Below, piece after piece: positions 10,250 through 20,059 of a stretch of 64,000 nt of DNA. The position numbers were made by a program, and so were the translations under genes. The stretch lies in assembly GCF_004210215.2 (NCBI RefSeq), contig NZ_CP067394.1, positions 1,550,001-1,614,000 on the forward strand, given 5' to 3'. Position 1 is the stretch's first letter; each line of letters starts with the position of its first letter. Source of the stretch: Cryobacterium sp. SO1. Lineage in GTDB: Bacteria > Actinomycetota > Actinomycetes > Actinomycetales > Microbacteriaceae. The notes under the pieces were generated by a model. It ran no database searches, was not told where the DNA came from, and worked only from the letters and a program-made list of their open reading frames with translations.

Positions 10250-13200
10250 CCGATTCCCCGCTGTTCCACATGGACGGCGCCACCGAGGGAACCACCCAGT
10301 GGCGCGCCGAGTCCTTCCAGATGGTCAACTGGGGTGGCTTCCAGGGTCACCACGAGGTGGACTTCGCCGCTAGCGCCACCCTGGTCTCCGGCGCATCCGG
10401 TACCGGCAAGTCGAGCCTGCTCGACGCCTACCTGGCGCTGATGATGCCCTCCGACACCCCGTTCAACGGCGCGTCCAACGACGCCGGCTCCGGCCGGGCC
10501 CGCAGCGTCGACCAGCGCAACCTGATGACCTACCTCCGCGGCAAGACCGACTCCAGCCGCGAGGCCGACACCGGGGCGATGCACGACCAGGTGCTCCGCG
10601 GTGCCGACTCGGCCACCTGGGGCGCCGTGGCGATGACCTTCATCGACGACAACCAGCGCCGGTTCACGGTGCTGCGGGCCTACTTCGTGCCGCGCGGCGC
10701 GACCAAGTTCGCCGATGTGACCATGAAGATGGCCACCCGCGACGGCCGGCTGGACCTGCGCGAGCTCGCCGACGTCACCGAGGCCCGCTTCGACAAACGT
10801 GCCCTCAAGAACCGGTTCAGCGACCTGGACGTCTTCGACACCTACGCCGCGTTCTCGCAGACCCTGTACACCCGGCTCGGCATCGGCGCCAACGGCGAGG
10901 GCGGCAAGGCGCTGCGGTTGCTGGCCCGCATCCAGGCCGGCCAGCAGGTGAAAACCGTCGACGGGCTGTACAAGTCGATGGTGCTCGAAGAACCCGCCAC
11001 CTACGCCGCCGCCGACAAGGCCGTCGACCACTTCGAAGACCTCGAACGCTCCTACGGCGCCATGGTCACCGAGGCGCAGAAGGCCAAGGTGCTCGAACGC
11101 CTGCCCGAACTGCACCGCGACTACGAGAGCGCCACCGAGAAGGCTGACCTGATCGACCGTTTCGGGGTGCACCGCGAGGGCGACACCCCGTTCGTGCTCT
11201 GGCAGCTGCTCACCGAGCACGGCCTGCTCGACGCCGCCGCCGACACCAACCGCGGCGCCCGGCGTGAGAACCAGGCCGCGTTCATCGCGGCCCGGGATGC
11301 CGAAACCGAGCTGAAGGGCCGGGTCGCCGACCTGCAGCACCAGCAGCGGGGCGCCGGCGGCGACGTTCTCGCCGCCCTGCAGAACGACCTCGACGTGCTG
11401 GCCGCCAAACGCGACGACGTGGCGGCCGAACGCGCCAGGTTCAACGACCGCATCTCCCTGTTGGGGGCCGTCGCCGGCAACGCCGACGAGACCGCCGACG
11501 ACGCAGCTGCCGACGATGCTGCCGGTGCCGTCGCCATCACCTCGGCCGGCGACTTCGCCGCCGCGCAACTGGCCGCAGAGGGGTTCATCGCCCGGTTCGC
11601 CGCCTCCGAACAGGAGCTCGACCTCGAGCGGGTTTCCCTGCAGCGCACCGCCTACCCGGTCGAAGAGAAGATCCGCACCCTCAAGCAGGAGCACGCGTTC
11701 CTCAAGGGGCGCGCCAGCCTGGTTCCCCAGCACCTGCACAACGCCCGCCTGATGATCGCGGAGGCGGCGGGAATCCCCGCCGAGGAACTGCCTTTCGTGG
11801 CCGAGCTCATCGACATCGCCCCCGGTGAAGACGATTGGCGCCAGGCCGCCGAGGTCACCCTCGGCTCGGTCGTGCGGGTGCTGCTCGTCGACGAGACCCG
11901 GCTGGCCGCCCTCGGCCGCGCCATCGACCCGTTGCACATCCCGGTGCGCATCCACTTCGAAGGTGTCGCCCTGCACCCGCACCAGCAGGTGCAGCACGAC
12001 CCGCGGTACGTCTCGGGCAAACTGACCTTCAAGGACTCCCCGTTCAGCCGCTGGGTGCAGGACCGCGTGCAGGCGCCCGCCATCGACGCGCTCTGCGTCA
12101 ACAGTGCGGCCGAGCTCGCCGGCGACGGCTCCCGGGTCACCCCGAGCGGCCAGATCCGCCAGGGCAAGCGTGGCGCTCACGGGTGGAACAAGGAGCAGCG
12201 GGCCATCATCGGCTTCTCCAGCACCGTCCGTCTGGCCGAGATCAACGAGGAGCTGCGTGCGCTGAAGGCCTCCGCCGACTCCCTCGCGCAGCAGGCCTCC
12301 GCCAAGGCCGGGCAGATCATCGCCCTGCGCCGCTTGAAGGATGCCCACCAGCACCTGATCGACACCGCCTGGCTGGCCATCGATGTCGCCGGCGCCACGG
12401 CCAGGATCACCGCCAAGGAAGCCGAACGTGAACGCCTGCTCGCCGGCAGCGACGTGCTGCGCGGACTCCAGGACGAAGAAGCACGCCTGGCGGCCGAACT
12501 CGAGGCCGCCCAGAAGCTCAAGCACGAGACCGAGCGGGAAGCGTCCGCGCTCAGCGATGAGCACGCCGCGATCGTGGACCGGCAGGACATCGTGAACGTT
12601 CGGCTGGAGCGCATCCAGGCCGACGAGACCGTCACCCTGACCGAGGAGCACTCCGCCCACCTCGACGCCCAGTTCGCCGCCGTGGGCGACAGCACCGACC
12701 TGGCCAGCTTCGCGAACAGCGTCAAGCGGCTGCGCGAGCGGCTCACCGAGCAGTCCAGCCAGGACCGCGATACCGCCCGCAGCTCCAGGGACACCCTGAT
12801 CGGCATCTTCGAGACCTTCCAGAGCCGCTGGCCCGACCCCAACATCGGTGTGGCGATGGAGTCCTACTCCAGCTACAGCGACATCCTCGACGCCGTCTAC
12901 ACGCTGGGACTCTACGAGAGGCGGCAGGAATGGAAGCGGCGCCTGTCCGCGTGGAGCGGGCAGGACCTGGTTCCGCTGGTCGGCGCGTTCACCACCTCGA
13001 TCGAAGAGATCGAAGACCGGTTGCGGCCGATCAACGACATCCTGCGCACGCTGCCGTTCGGGGCCGGCCGGGACCGGCTGCAGATCTCGCTCCGTCGCCT
13101 GCACCGGGACGACGCCACGGCATTCCGCAAGGAGCTCAAGTTGCTCTCCTCCGGCTCGACCGAGGAGTTCACCGACGAGCAGACCGAGAGCCGGTTCACC

Positions 13201-13770
13201 CGGCTGCAGGCGTTCATGAACCTGATCCGCCGGCCGGACGAGCTGGACATCGCGGGGCCGGGCCGGACCACCGGTCGCCAGGGCGCCAAGGCCGAGTCGG
13301 ATCGCGACCTGCTCCTGGATGTGCGCAGGCACGTGGAGATCACCGCGGTGCGCACCACCCCGGACGGCGTGGAAGTGAGCACCTACTCGTCGCTCGGCGG
13401 CAAGAGCGGCGGCGAGTCACAGGAGCTCGTCGCGTTCGTCGTCGGCGCGGCCCTGCGGTTCCAGCTCGGCGACGAGAGCCGTACCCGGCCGCGTTTCGCC
13501 CCGGTCTTCCTCGACGAGGGCTTCGTGAAATCGGACTCCGAATTCGCCGGGCGAGCCGTCGCGGCCTGGAAGGGCCTCGGTTTCCAGCTGATCGTGGGAT
13601 CGCCGCTTGACAAGGTCACCGCCCTCGAACCGCACATGGACCTCGTGCTGTCGATGACCAAGAACACCGTCACGGGCTTCTCCTACATCACCCCGCTGAT
13701 GTCACCGGAACCGACAACGGTCGAGCAGGCGGAGCCGGACAGCGCCGCGTCTGAGCGAAGCGTGGCCTGA
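10246..13770 (+). CDS. jetC: JetC/MksB-like SMC-type ATPase
   Basis: 1174 residues. Walker [10 protein letters not shown] is at about 49-57, followed by a long coiled coil, a hinge region at about 500-640 ([18 protein letters not shown] and following), a second coiled coil, then the ABC-type signature GGKSGGES near 1052 and Walker B VFLDEGF near 1086. The DUF3584/SbcC-like layout and length fit JetC, the motor of Wadjet/MksBEF condensins. The ATG overlaps the jetB stop. An acidic Ala/Asp-rich insertion (about 412-425) interrupts the first coil. No jetD follows: only 49 nt separate the stop from an unrelated hydrolase, so whether the complex can cut DNA is open. Confidence 0.88.
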   Translation: MTDSPLFHMDGATEGTTQWRAESFQMVNWGGFQGHHEVDFAASATLVSGASGTGKSSLLDAYLALMMPSDTPFNGASNDAGSGRARSVDQRNLMTYLRGKTDSSREADTGAMHDQVLRGADSATWGAVAMTFIDDNQRRFTVLRAYFVPRGATKFADVTMKMATRDGRLDLRELADVTEARFDKRALKNRFSDLDVFDTYAAFSQTLYTRLGIGANGEGGKALRLLARIQAGQQVKTVDGLYKSMVLEEPATYAAADKAVDHFEDLERSYGAMVTEAQKAKVLERLPELHRDYESATEKADLIDRFGVHREGDTPFVLWQLLTEHGLLDAAADTNRGARRENQAAFIAARDAETELKGRVADLQHQQRGAGGDVLAALQNDLDVLAAKRDDVAAERARFNDRISLLGAVAGNADETADDAAADDAAGAVAITSAGDFAAAQLAAEGFIARFAASEQELDLERVSLQRTAYPVEEKIRTLKQEHAFLKGRASLVPQHLHNARLMIAEAAGIPAEELPFVAELIDIAPGEDDWRQAAEVTLGSVVRVLLVDETRLAALGRAIDPLHIPVRIHFEGVALHPHQQVQHDPRYVSGKLTFKDSPFSRWVQDRVQAPAIDALCVNSAAELAGDGSRVTPSGQIRQGKRGAHGWNKEQRAIIGFSSTVRLAEINEELRALKASADSLAQQASAKAGQIIALRRLKDAHQHLIDTAWLAIDVAGATARITAKEAERERLLAGSDVLRGLQDEEARLAAELEAAQKLKHETEREASALSDEHAAIVDRQDIVNVRLERIQADETVTLTEEHSAHLDAQFAAVGDSTDLASFANSVKRLRERLTEQSSQDRDTARSSRDTLIGIFETFQSRWPDPNIGVAMESYSSYSDILDAVYTLGLYERRQEWKRRLSAWSGQDLVPLVGAFTTSIEEIEDRLRPINDILRTLPFGAGRDRLQISLRRLHRDDATAFRKELKLLSSGSTEEFTDEQTESRFTRLQAFMNLIRRPDELDIAGPGRTTGRQGAKAESDRDLLLDVRRHVEITAVRTTPDGVEVSTYSSLGGKSGGESQELVAFVVGAALRFQLGDESRTRPRFAPVFLDEGFVKSDSEFAGRAVAAWKGLGFQLIVGSPLDKVTALEPHMDLVLSMTKNTVTGFSYITPLMSPEPTTVEQAEPDSAASERSVA

Positions 13771-13807
13771 CCCGCGCGCCGGTCTGGCAGGTCACCTGAA
13801 TCCGGCT

Positions 13808-13813
13808 TACGCT
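13808..13813 (+). promoter_or_regulatory. -10 box for a leaderless transcript of the hydrolase
   Basis: TACGCT, 6 nt before ATG 13820, with no ribosome-binding sequence. It argues that the hydrolase is not simply part of the jet operon. Confidence 0.45.
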
Positions 13814-13819
13814 GGCCCG

Positions 13820-14761
13820 ATGGTGTCAGTCCCGATGGTGTCAGAGCAGGATCTGCGACTGCCCGATGGCCGCGTGCTCCGGGTACACGACAGCGCTCCA
13901 GTCCCCGGGGCCGCCGGGGACTCCGGTGCGCCCGGGAACCCCGGTGCGGGCGGGGAGTGGGGCGATCTGGGCGGGTACGACCCGCTCGGCGAACCGGCCC
14001 CGGCCCGGCTCACGGTGCTCTGGCAGCACGGCTCGCCGCAGACCGGCGCCCTGCTCGAACCCCTGCTGGTGGCGGCGGCACAGCGGGACATCCGGCTGGT
14101 CTCGTACGGGCGGCCCAGCTACGGCGGTTCGACGCCGCTACCCGGCCGCACTGTCGCGTCGGCGGCGTCGGATGTGGCGGCCATCGCCGATGCCCTCAAC
14201 CTGGGCCGGTTCGCGGTGATGGGCGCCTCCGGCGGCGGCCCGCACGCCCTGGCCTGCGCCGCACTGCTGCCCGAGCGGGTGACCGCCGCCGCGTGCCTGG
14301 CCGCGATCGCGCCCTTCGACGCCGGCGGTCTCGACTTCTTCGCCGGGATGGCCTCGGATGGCGCGCTGCGGGCCGCCCGCGCGGGCCGGCCGGCTCGCGA
14401 GCACTACCAGGCCACCGCGGAGTTCGACCCGGCCAGTTTCGTGGAACGGGACTATGCCGCGCTCAAGGGCGACTGGGCGTCGCTCGGGGCCGACGTGGGG
14501 GAAGCCTCGGCGGCCGGGCCCGACGGCCTGATCGACGATGACATGGCCTTCGTGGTGCCGTGGGGGTTCGACGTGGCGACGATTCGGGTGCCCGTGCTGA
14601 TCGTGCAGGGCGGCCGGGACCGGGTGGTCCCGCCCGGGCACGGGGCCTGGCTGGCCCGGGCCATCCCGAACGCCGAGTACTGGGACTGCGCCGACGACGG
14701 CCACATCTCCATCCTCACCGAGTGCGCTCCGGCGCTGGACTGGCTGCTCGCGCACTCCTGA
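13820..14761 (+). CDS. Alpha/beta-fold hydrolase
   Basis: 313 residues. A nucleophile elbow GASGGGP lies at about 134-140. The likely acid is the Asp in GGRDRVVP near 270 and the catalytic His is in DDGHISIL near 294, completing a Ser-Asp-His triad. An oxyanion-hole region is likely near QHGSPQTG (about 72). The family includes proline iminopeptidase-like and haloperoxidase-like hydrolases; the substrate is unknown. Residues 25-50 are a Gly/Pro-rich insert. A second ATG at 13835 is possible. It starts 49 nt after jetC, in the place where jetD is often found, but has no toprim-type or nuclease feature. Confidence 0.8.
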   Translation: MVSVPMVSEQDLRLPDGRVLRVHDSAPVPGAAGDSGAPGNPGAGGEWGDLGGYDPLGEPAPARLTVLWQHGSPQTGALLEPLLVAAAQRDIRLVSYGRPSYGGSTPLPGRTVASAASDVAAIADALNLGRFAVMGASGGGPHALACAALLPERVTAAACLAAIAPFDAGGLDFFAGMASDGALRAARAGRPAREHYQATAEFDPASFVERDYAALKGDWASLGADVGEASAAGPDGLIDDDMAFVVPWGFDVATIRVPVLIVQGGRDRVVPPGHGAWLARAIPNAEYWDCADDGHISILTECAPALDWLLAHS

Positions 14762-14806
14762 GCCCGCCCCTCCCGGCAGCCGCGAAAAAAGGAGATAGTG
14801 AAGTTA

Positions 14807-14840
14807 TCAGGACTAGTGCCGGATTTTCGTCCTGAAAATC
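14807..14840. other. Stem-loop upstream of the alcohol dehydrogenase pseudogene
   Basis: Two overlapping hairpins: TCAGGAC (14807) with GTCCTGA (14829), and GATTTTC-GTCCT-GAAAATC at 14822-14840, a perfect 7-bp stem. No T-run follows. It may be an operator or a weak terminator after the hydrolase. Confidence 0.4.
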
Positions 14841-14898
14841 TCACGAAATCCTTCTATCGTGCTCACTACCCCGCCCCATCCAGACTTGGAGGCACATC

Positions 14899-15866
14899 AT
14901 GAGGGCCATCGTCCACGACAGCTACGGCCCGGCCGACGTGCTGCGCCCCGCCGATATCAACCGGCCGAGCGTCGGCGACGACGACGTTCTCCTCCACGTG
15001 AAGGCCACCAGCCTCCACATCGGCGACTGGCACCTGATGGCCGGCCTGCCCCTCATGGTGCGGCCCGCTATCGGCTGGCGCGCGCCGAAGAACCGGGTGC
15101 GGGGCATGGATGTCGCCGGCCGGGTCGAGGCAATCGGCGCCCAGGTCACCCGCTTCAAGCCGGGCGATGAGGTCTTCGGCGTCTGCGAGGGGCCCTGGCC
15201 GAGTACGCCGTCGCCCGGGCCGACACGCTCGAGGCCAAACCGACGGCACTGAGCTTCGAAGAGGCCGCTGGCGTGCCCACCTCGGCCGTCACCGCCCTGC
15301 AGGCCCTCGCCCCCGTGCGGGCCGCCGGGCCGGGCGAGCGGGTGCTCGTGATCGGCGCCTCAGGTGCCGTCGGAGGCTACGCGGTGCAGCTGGCCAGGAC
15401 GTTCGGCGCGCACGTGACCGGTGTGGCCAGCGCCGCCAAACTCGACTACGTGCGCTCGCTCGGGGCGGATGCCGTCGTGGACTACGGCCGGGGCGACATC
15501 ACCCGGTCGGGAGAGCGCTACGACCTCGTGCTCGACACCGCCGGCAACCGGTCGGTCTCCTCGCTGCGCAGGCTCCTCGCCCGGCGCGGCACCCTCGTGA
15601 TCGTCGGCGGTGAGGGCGGCGGCCGGGTCACCGGCGGTTTCGAGCGGGCCCTGCGGGCGCTGCTGCTGTCGCCGTTCGTACCCCAGAAGCTCACCGGCCT
15701 GGTGTCGACGATGCGCCAGGAGGATCTGCACACCCTCGCCGGGTTTCTCGCCAGCGGTGCGATCCGGCCCGTCATCGACACGGTGTATCCCCTTGCCGAG
15801 GCCGCGACCGCCATGCGCCGGCTCACCGATGGCAGCCTCCGCGGCAAGGTCATCATCATTCCCTGA
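14899..15866 (+). pseudogene. Frameshifted zinc-type/quinone-oxidoreductase-like alcohol dehydrogenase
   Basis: TTGGAGG precedes the ATG. The first frame gives a normal GroES-like MDR N-terminus (MRAIVHDSYG, GMDVAGRVEAIG, GDEVFGVCEG) to about codon 98, then turns into unrelated Pro/Arg sequence and stops at 15252. From about 15190 the next frame continues the family exactly (LAEYAVARADTL, then nucleotide-binding VLVIGASGAVGGYAVQLA) to 15866. One missing base in the GAGGGGCCC run near 15187-15195 explains both. Joined, it would be about 322 residues, normal for NADPH-dependent MDR enzymes. Either a real lesion or an assembly error; the neighbouring remnant and truncated gene favour a real lesion. 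Confidence 0.8.
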
Positions 15867-15872
15867 CGCTTG

Positions 15873-15941
15873 GCCCGCGCCGCCCGGATCATCGATCCGG
15901 ACGGCAACTCCTGGGCCCTGCAGCAGATCTCATTGTCCTAA
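15873..15941 (+). pseudogene. 3'-end remnant of a VOC/glyoxalase-family gene
   Basis: The 23-codon frame ending in TAA at 15941 reads RIIDPDGNSWALQQISLS. DPDGN-W-LQ is the hallmark C-terminus of VOC-fold proteins. No start or upstream VOC sequence exists; the MDR gene ends 6 nt earlier. It overlaps the 3' end of the truncated AlkD-like gene, so it looks like the edge of a deletion. Confidence 0.65.
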
Positions 15942-16447
15942 CGGCCGCTCTCGTTCAGTTCTTCCCCGGCGACTCCCAGCAGGCCGGCCGCCCGGCGGAG
16001 GCCCGCGCTGGGATCCTGCGCCCACCGGCCGAGCACGATGTTCGCGCGATTGCGCGCCGGGCCGGTCAGGGCGTCGATCAGCGGCCTGACCACATCCGTC
16101 GTGAGTGGGTCGACGAGCGCGGGCAGTCGTGCGGTGCGCAGGAACCCCTCGATGCGGGTGAGGTCGGAGGCCCTCAGTATCCGCACGTGGGACTGCAGCA
16201 GCACCACGGCCGCCAGGCGGCGCTCGAAGACCGGCGCCGCCCAGAGCTCTGAGCTGAGCATCGTGAGGTCGTCGTGGTCGAGGCCGGGGTAGCGGCGGCC
16301 GGCATCGCGGATGGTGCCGCGGATGGCGCCCACCGATGCGCCGTAGAAGGTGAGGCCACCGCCCAGCCGGGCCCGATCGGCCTCGGCGCGCTCCCAGGAG
16401 CTCTCCCGCTGCAGGGTGGCGTCGATGAACTCGCCGGCAGCACTCAT
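15938..16447 (-). CDS. C-terminally truncated AlkD-like DNA alkylation repair protein
   Basis: 169 residues, where AlkD-family HEAT-repeat DNA glycosylases are usually about 220-240. The visible part has family-typical segments (FYGASVGAIRGTIRDAGRRYPGLDHDDL; SSELWAAPVFERRLAAVVLLQ; DPLTTDVVRPLIDALTG; VLGRWAQDP). The C-terminal helices, which contribute to the concave DNA-binding face, are missing; the end falls on the VOC remnant at 15941. Probably non-functional or partly functional. ATG at 16447 opens toward the DinB-like gene in divergent orientation. Confidence 0.7.
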   Translation of the reverse strand: MSAAGEFIDATLQRESSWERAEADRARLGGGLTFYGASVGAIRGTIRDAGRRYPGLDHDDLTMLSSELWAAPVFERRLAAVVLLQSHVRILRASDLTRIEGFLRTARLPALVDPLTTDVVRPLIDALTGPARNRANIVLGRWAQDPSAGLRRAAGLLGVAGEELNESGR

Positions 16448-16520
16448 CCGTCAATTCTCCCGCAATCCGCGCCGGTGAGACCGTTGTGCACTCACCCCGC
16501 GGCCTGGGAGGCTGGTCCGC

Positions 16521-17102
16521 ATGACTGACGCCGACCTGAAAGCACCCCTCCGCCGCTACCTGGAAGAGGGCCGGGAGGCCCTGATCTGGAAACTCGAGGG
16601 GCTCAGCGAGTACGACATCCGCCGGCCGTTGGTGCCGACCGGCACCAACCTGTTGGGCCTGGTGAAGCACATGGCCGGCGTCGAGGCCGGCTATCTCGGG
16701 GCGACCTTCGGCCGGCCCTTCCCCGAGCCGTTGCCGTGGATGGACGACGAGACCGAGCACAACGCCGACATGTGGGCCACTCTCGATGAGACCCGCACGG
16801 GCATCGTCGACCTGTACCGGCGGGTCGGGGAGCACTCTGAGGCCACCATCGACGCGGTGCCGCTGGACGGCCTCGGCCGGGTGGCGTGGTGGGCGGAAGG
16901 CCGCGACGTGGTGCCCCTGCAGCGGATCCTGGTGCACCTGATCGCCGAAACCCACCGGCATGCCGGCCATGCCGACATCGTGCGGGAACTGATCGACGGG
17001 GCGGCCGGGCTGCTGGCCGGCAACGACAACCTCCCTCCGGCCAGCCCGGACTGGTGGGTCGGCTATCGCGACCGGCTGGAGCAGACTGCCCGCCGGGCCT
17101 GA
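16521..17102 (+). CDS. DinB-family (DUF664) protein
   Basis: 193 residues with a GGGAGG ribosome site 11 nt before ATG. The four-helix bundle pattern has metal-binding His candidates in LLGLVKHMAGVE (about 50) and LVHLIAETHRHAGHADIVRE (about 140-155), typical of DinB/DUF664 proteins, a group linked to thiol-dependent enzymes and stress in actinobacteria. WWVGYRDRLE closes the protein. No further specific substrate can be given. Confidence 0.82.
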   Translation: MTDADLKAPLRRYLEEGREALIWKLEGLSEYDIRRPLVPTGTNLLGLVKHMAGVEAGYLGATFGRPFPEPLPWMDDETEHNADMWATLDETRTGIVDLYRRVGEHSEATIDAVPLDGLGRVAWWAEGRDVVPLQRILVHLIAETHRHAGHADIVRELIDGAAGLLAGNDNLPPASPDWWVGYRDRLEQTARRA

Positions 17103-17146
17103 GGCCGACCCGGCGCCTCGACTGCGATCTGGACCGTTCCGACGCC

Positions 17147-17152
17147 TAAAAT
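17147..17152 (+). promoter_or_regulatory. Possible -10 box of the ABC importer operon
   Basis: TAAAAT about 65 nt before the first start codon of the transporter genes; no clear -35 box. Confidence 0.35.
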
Positions 17153-17216
17153 GGACTGCGCCTGAAAAGGCCACGCTGTTTACGCGCCGAAACCGCGCGC
17201 CCCAAATCGAAGGACG

Positions 17217-18212
17217 ATGCCACCCGTGTCGAGAATCTCTGTCCGCCGGACCCTCATCGGCGCGAGCGCCGGCCTCGCCCTGCTCTCCCTCACCGCCTGC
17301 ACCGGCCAACCGGTCGCCGGTGCGGCTGCCGACGCCTCGGCAGCCGACGGCTCCGGTCGTACCTACGCCCTCGTGGTGCACTCGGTGCCCGGCGACGCGT
17401 TCTGGGACGTCGTGAAGACCGGCGCCGAGGCCGCCGGAGACACCTACGGCGCCACGATCACCTACCAGGGCGACCCTGACGTGCAGAAGCAGAGCCAACT
17501 CATCGACACCGCGATCGCCGCCAAGGTCGACGGCATCATCGTGTCGATGGCCAACCCCGACGGCCTCCGCGGCGCCATCGCTGATGCCGTCGCCGCCGAC
17601 ATCCCGGTCATCACCATCAACTCCGGGGCCGAGGAATCCGCAGAGGTCGGCGCCATGACCCATGTTGGCCAGAGCGAGTACCTCGCCGGCCAGGGCGCGG
17701 GCACCCAGCTCACCGAGGCGTCGGCGAAGAAGGTCATCTGCGTCATCCACGAGGCCGGTAACGCCGGGCTCGAAGACCGGTGCCGCGGAGCCGCCGACAC
17801 CCTCGACGGCAGCCTGACCAACCTGCAGGTCGACATCGCCAACGTGGCGGATGCGCAGAGCACGATCACGAGCGCTCTGCTGGCCGACCCGAGCATCGAC
17901 GGTGTGCTCACCCTCAACTCGGCCGTCGGTGTCGCGGCCGCGCAGGCCGTCGCCGAGGCCGGCAGCGATGCCCAGATCGGTACCTTCGACGTGTCCGCCG
18001 ATGTCACGAGCCTCATCGCGGGCGGCAGCATCCTCTTCGCCGTCGACCAGCAGCCCTACCTGCAGGGATACCTCCCGGTGGACTTCTTCGAGCTGTTCTA
18101 CACGAACGGCAACGTTGTCGGCGGCGGCCAGCCCGTCTACTCCGGACCGGGCTTCGTCACCAAGGAGAACGCCGACCAGGTGGCGACGTTCGCCGGCAAC
18201 GGCACCCGATGA
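17217..18212 (+). CDS. Sugar-type ABC transporter substrate-binding lipoprotein
   Basis: 331 residues, GAAGGA ribosome site. The signal peptide carries twin Arg ([11 protein letters not shown]) and a lipobox LTAC with Cys about 28, so it is a membrane-anchored lipoprotein, possibly Tat-exported. The mature part is a periplasmic-binding-protein type I fold ([52 protein letters not shown]) like ribose, xylose or inositol binding proteins. It is first of a three-gene operon with 4-nt overlaps to the permease and then the ATPase. The ligand is unknown; a pentose, inositol or autoinducer-2-like sugar fits the class. Confidence 0.88.
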   Translation: MPPVSRISVRRTLIGASAGLALLSLTACTGQPVAGAAADASAADGSGRTYALVVHSVPGDAFWDVVKTGAEAAGDTYGATITYQGDPDVQKQSQLIDTAIAAKVDGIIVSMANPDGLRGAIADAVAADIPVITINSGAEESAEVGAMTHVGQSEYLAGQGAGTQLTEASAKKVICVIHEAGNAGLEDRCRGAADTLDGSLTNLQVDIANVADAQSTITSALLADPSIDGVLTLNSAVGVAAAQAVAEAGSDAQIGTFDVSADVTSLIAGGSILFAVDQQPYLQGYLPVDFFELFYTNGNVVGGGQPVYSGPGFVTKENADQVATFAGNGTR

Positions 18213-19276
18213 CGGTGTTGACCACCCCGGGCGAGACACCGGGCGCCGCCCCGGCCCCGGCGGACGAGCGGCTGGCGCGCACCCACCCGCTCGTGCGGCT
18301 GCTGCGCCGCCCAGAGATGGGCGCCCTGGTCGCCGCGCTGGCCATCTTCGTCTACTTCTCGGTGGCCACCAGCGCCTTCCTCTCGCCGGCCGGCGCGGCC
18401 ACCTGGCTCTACTCCGCATCGCTGTTCGGCATCATGGCCGTCGCCGTGGCGATGCTCATGATCGGCGGCGAATTCGACCTCTCGGCCGGTGCCATGACCG
18501 GCACCACCGGCCTGCTCGTCGGCGCGTTCACCACCCAGTGGGGCATGAACCTCTGGCTGGCGATGCTGCTGGCCCTGCTGATCGCCCTGTCCGTCGGCGC
18601 CTTCAACGGATTCCTCGTCGTGAAGACCGGCATTCCGAGCTTCATCGTGACGCTGGGCACCTTCTTCATCCTGCAGGGCCTCAACCTGGCCGGCACCAAG
18701 CTGGTCACCGGCCAGGTCGCCATCCAGGGCATGACCCTGGTGCCCGGTTTCGACGCCGGCAAGGTCATCTTCGGCTCCACCATCCCGGTGGCCGGCCTGA
18801 ACCTCAAGGTGTCGGTGTTCTGGTGGCTCGGCATCACGGCCGTCGCCAGTTGGATCCTGCTGCGCACCCGGTACGGCAACTGGATCTTCGCCATCGGCGG
18901 GCAGCTGCAGAGCGCCGTGCAGACCGGCGTGCCGGTCAAGCGCACCCGCATCGGCCTGTTCATGGGCACGGCCGCGGCCGGGTGGCTGGTCGGCATGCTC
19001 TCACTCTTCGACGTGGCCACCGTGCAGGCCACCACGGGCATCGGCCAGGAGTTCATCTACATCATCTGCGCCGTCGTCGGTGGCTGCCTGCTCACCGGCG
19101 GGTACGGGTCCGCGATCGGCGCCGCCCTCGGCGCCCTCATCTACGGCATGATCCTGCAGGGCATCGTGTTCGCCCAGTGGGACAACAACTGGCTCAAGGC
19201 CTTCCTGGGCGGGATGCTGCTGCTCGCGGTGCTGGTGAACCTCTCGGTGCGCCGCCAGGCGGGGGTGCGCGCATGA
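18209..19276 (+). CDS. ABC transporter permease (RbsC/FrcC class)
   Basis: 355 residues; ATG overlaps the previous stop (ATGA). It has about 10 membrane segments starting near residue 35. The stretch [12 protein letters not shown] near 90 and [17 protein letters not shown] near 145 are hallmark positions of the BPD_transp_2 ribose/branched-sugar permeases. It forms the membrane channel of the importer with the substrate-binding protein at 17217 and ATPase at 19273. The frame remains open upstream inside the previous gene, but only this start gives the family N-terminus. Confidence 0.87.
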   Translation: MTVLTTPGETPGAAPAPADERLARTHPLVRLLRRPEMGALVAALAIFVYFSVATSAFLSPAGAATWLYSASLFGIMAVAVAMLMIGGEFDLSAGAMTGTTGLLVGAFTTQWGMNLWLAMLLALLIALSVGAFNGFLVVKTGIPSFIVTLGTFFILQGLNLAGTKLVTGQVAIQGMTLVPGFDAGKVIFGSTIPVAGLNLKVSVFWWLGITAVASWILLRTRYGNWIFAIGGQLQSAVQTGVPVKRTRIGLFMGTAAAGWLVGMLSLFDVATVQATTGIGQEFIYIICAVVGGCLLTGGYGSAIGAALGALIYGMILQGIVFAQWDNNWLKAFLGGMLLLAVLVNLSVRRQAGVRA

Positions 19277-20058
19277 GCGCCGGCGGGTCAGCCATCCTCG
19301 AGGTGCGCGGAGTCGGCAAGGTCTACGGCTCGGTCATCGCGCTCAGCGGCGTCTCCACCTCGGTCGGCGCCGGTGAGGTGCTCTGCGTTCTCGGCGACAA
19401 CGGAGCGGGCAAGTCGACCCTGCTCAAGATCCTCGCCGGCGTGTACCCGCACTCCTCCGGCGAGCTGCTGCTCGACGGGCGCGCCGAACACTTCACCGGC
19501 CCGCGGCAGGCGCTCGACGCCGGCATCGCCACGGTCTACCAGGACCTGGCGATCGTGGCACTGATGCCGGTCTGGCGGAACTTCTTCCTGGGCGCAGAAC
19601 TCAGCGCCGGCTTCGGCCCTTTCTCGCGCCTGAAGGTCGCCGAGATGCGGGCGATCACGCTCGAACAACTGGGCCGGATGGGCATCGACCTCCGTGACGT
19701 GGACCAGCCCATCGGCACCCTGTCCGGTGGGGAACGGCAGTCTGTCGCCATCGCCAGGGCCATCCACTTCGGCGCCAGGGTCGTGATCCTCGACGAACCC
19801 ACCTCGGCGCTCGGCGTCAAACAGGCCGGCGTGGTGCTGCGCTACGTGGCCCAGGCCCGCGACCACGGCCTCGGTGTGGTGTTCGTCACCCACAATCCGC
19901 ACCACGCCTACCCGGTGGGGGACAGGTTCCTGGTGCTCAACCGCGGGGCCAGCCTGGGCGAGTTCGACAAGGACGGCATCAAGATCGACGAGCTCACCCG
20001 GCTGATGGCCGGCGGCGCCGAGCTGGACTCACTCGCCCGGGAACTCGGGCGGGACTGA
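19273..20058 (+). CDS. ABC transporter ATP-binding protein (single-domain sugar importer ATPase)
   Basis: 261 residues; ATG overlaps the permease stop. Walker A is GDNGAGKST (about 42), signature [14 protein letters not shown] (about 147), Walker [12 protein letters not shown] (about 170) and switch His in FVTHNPHHA (about 208). Only one nucleotide-binding domain is present, as in FrcA-type importers, rather than the two fused domains of RbsA, so it probably works as a homodimer. Its stop is 1 nt from the convergent stop of the gene at 20060, leaving no room for a separate terminator. Confidence 0.88.
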   Translation: MSAGGSAILEVRGVGKVYGSVIALSGVSTSVGAGEVLCVLGDNGAGKSTLLKILAGVYPHSSGELLLDGRAEHFTGPRQALDAGIATVYQDLAIVALMPVWRNFFLGAELSAGFGPFSRLKVAEMRAITLEQLGRMGIDLRDVDQPIGTLSGGERQSVAIARAIHFGARVVILDEPTSALGVKQAGVVLRYVAQARDHGLGVVFVTHNPHHAYPVGDRFLVLNRGASLGEFDKDGIKIDELTRLMAGGAELDSLARELGRD

Positions 20059-20059
20059 C

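Noticed and set aside
9751..13332. 1193-codon open frame antisense to jetC
   Set aside because: GC-rich third positions of jetC keep the opposite strand open; the translation is Val/Gly/His/Leu-rich without motifs.
13820..14761. Hydrolase as a replacement JetD effector
   Set aside because: It is a plain Ser-Asp-His hydrolase with its own promoter-like box and no nuclease or toprim residues; kept only as a remote possibility.
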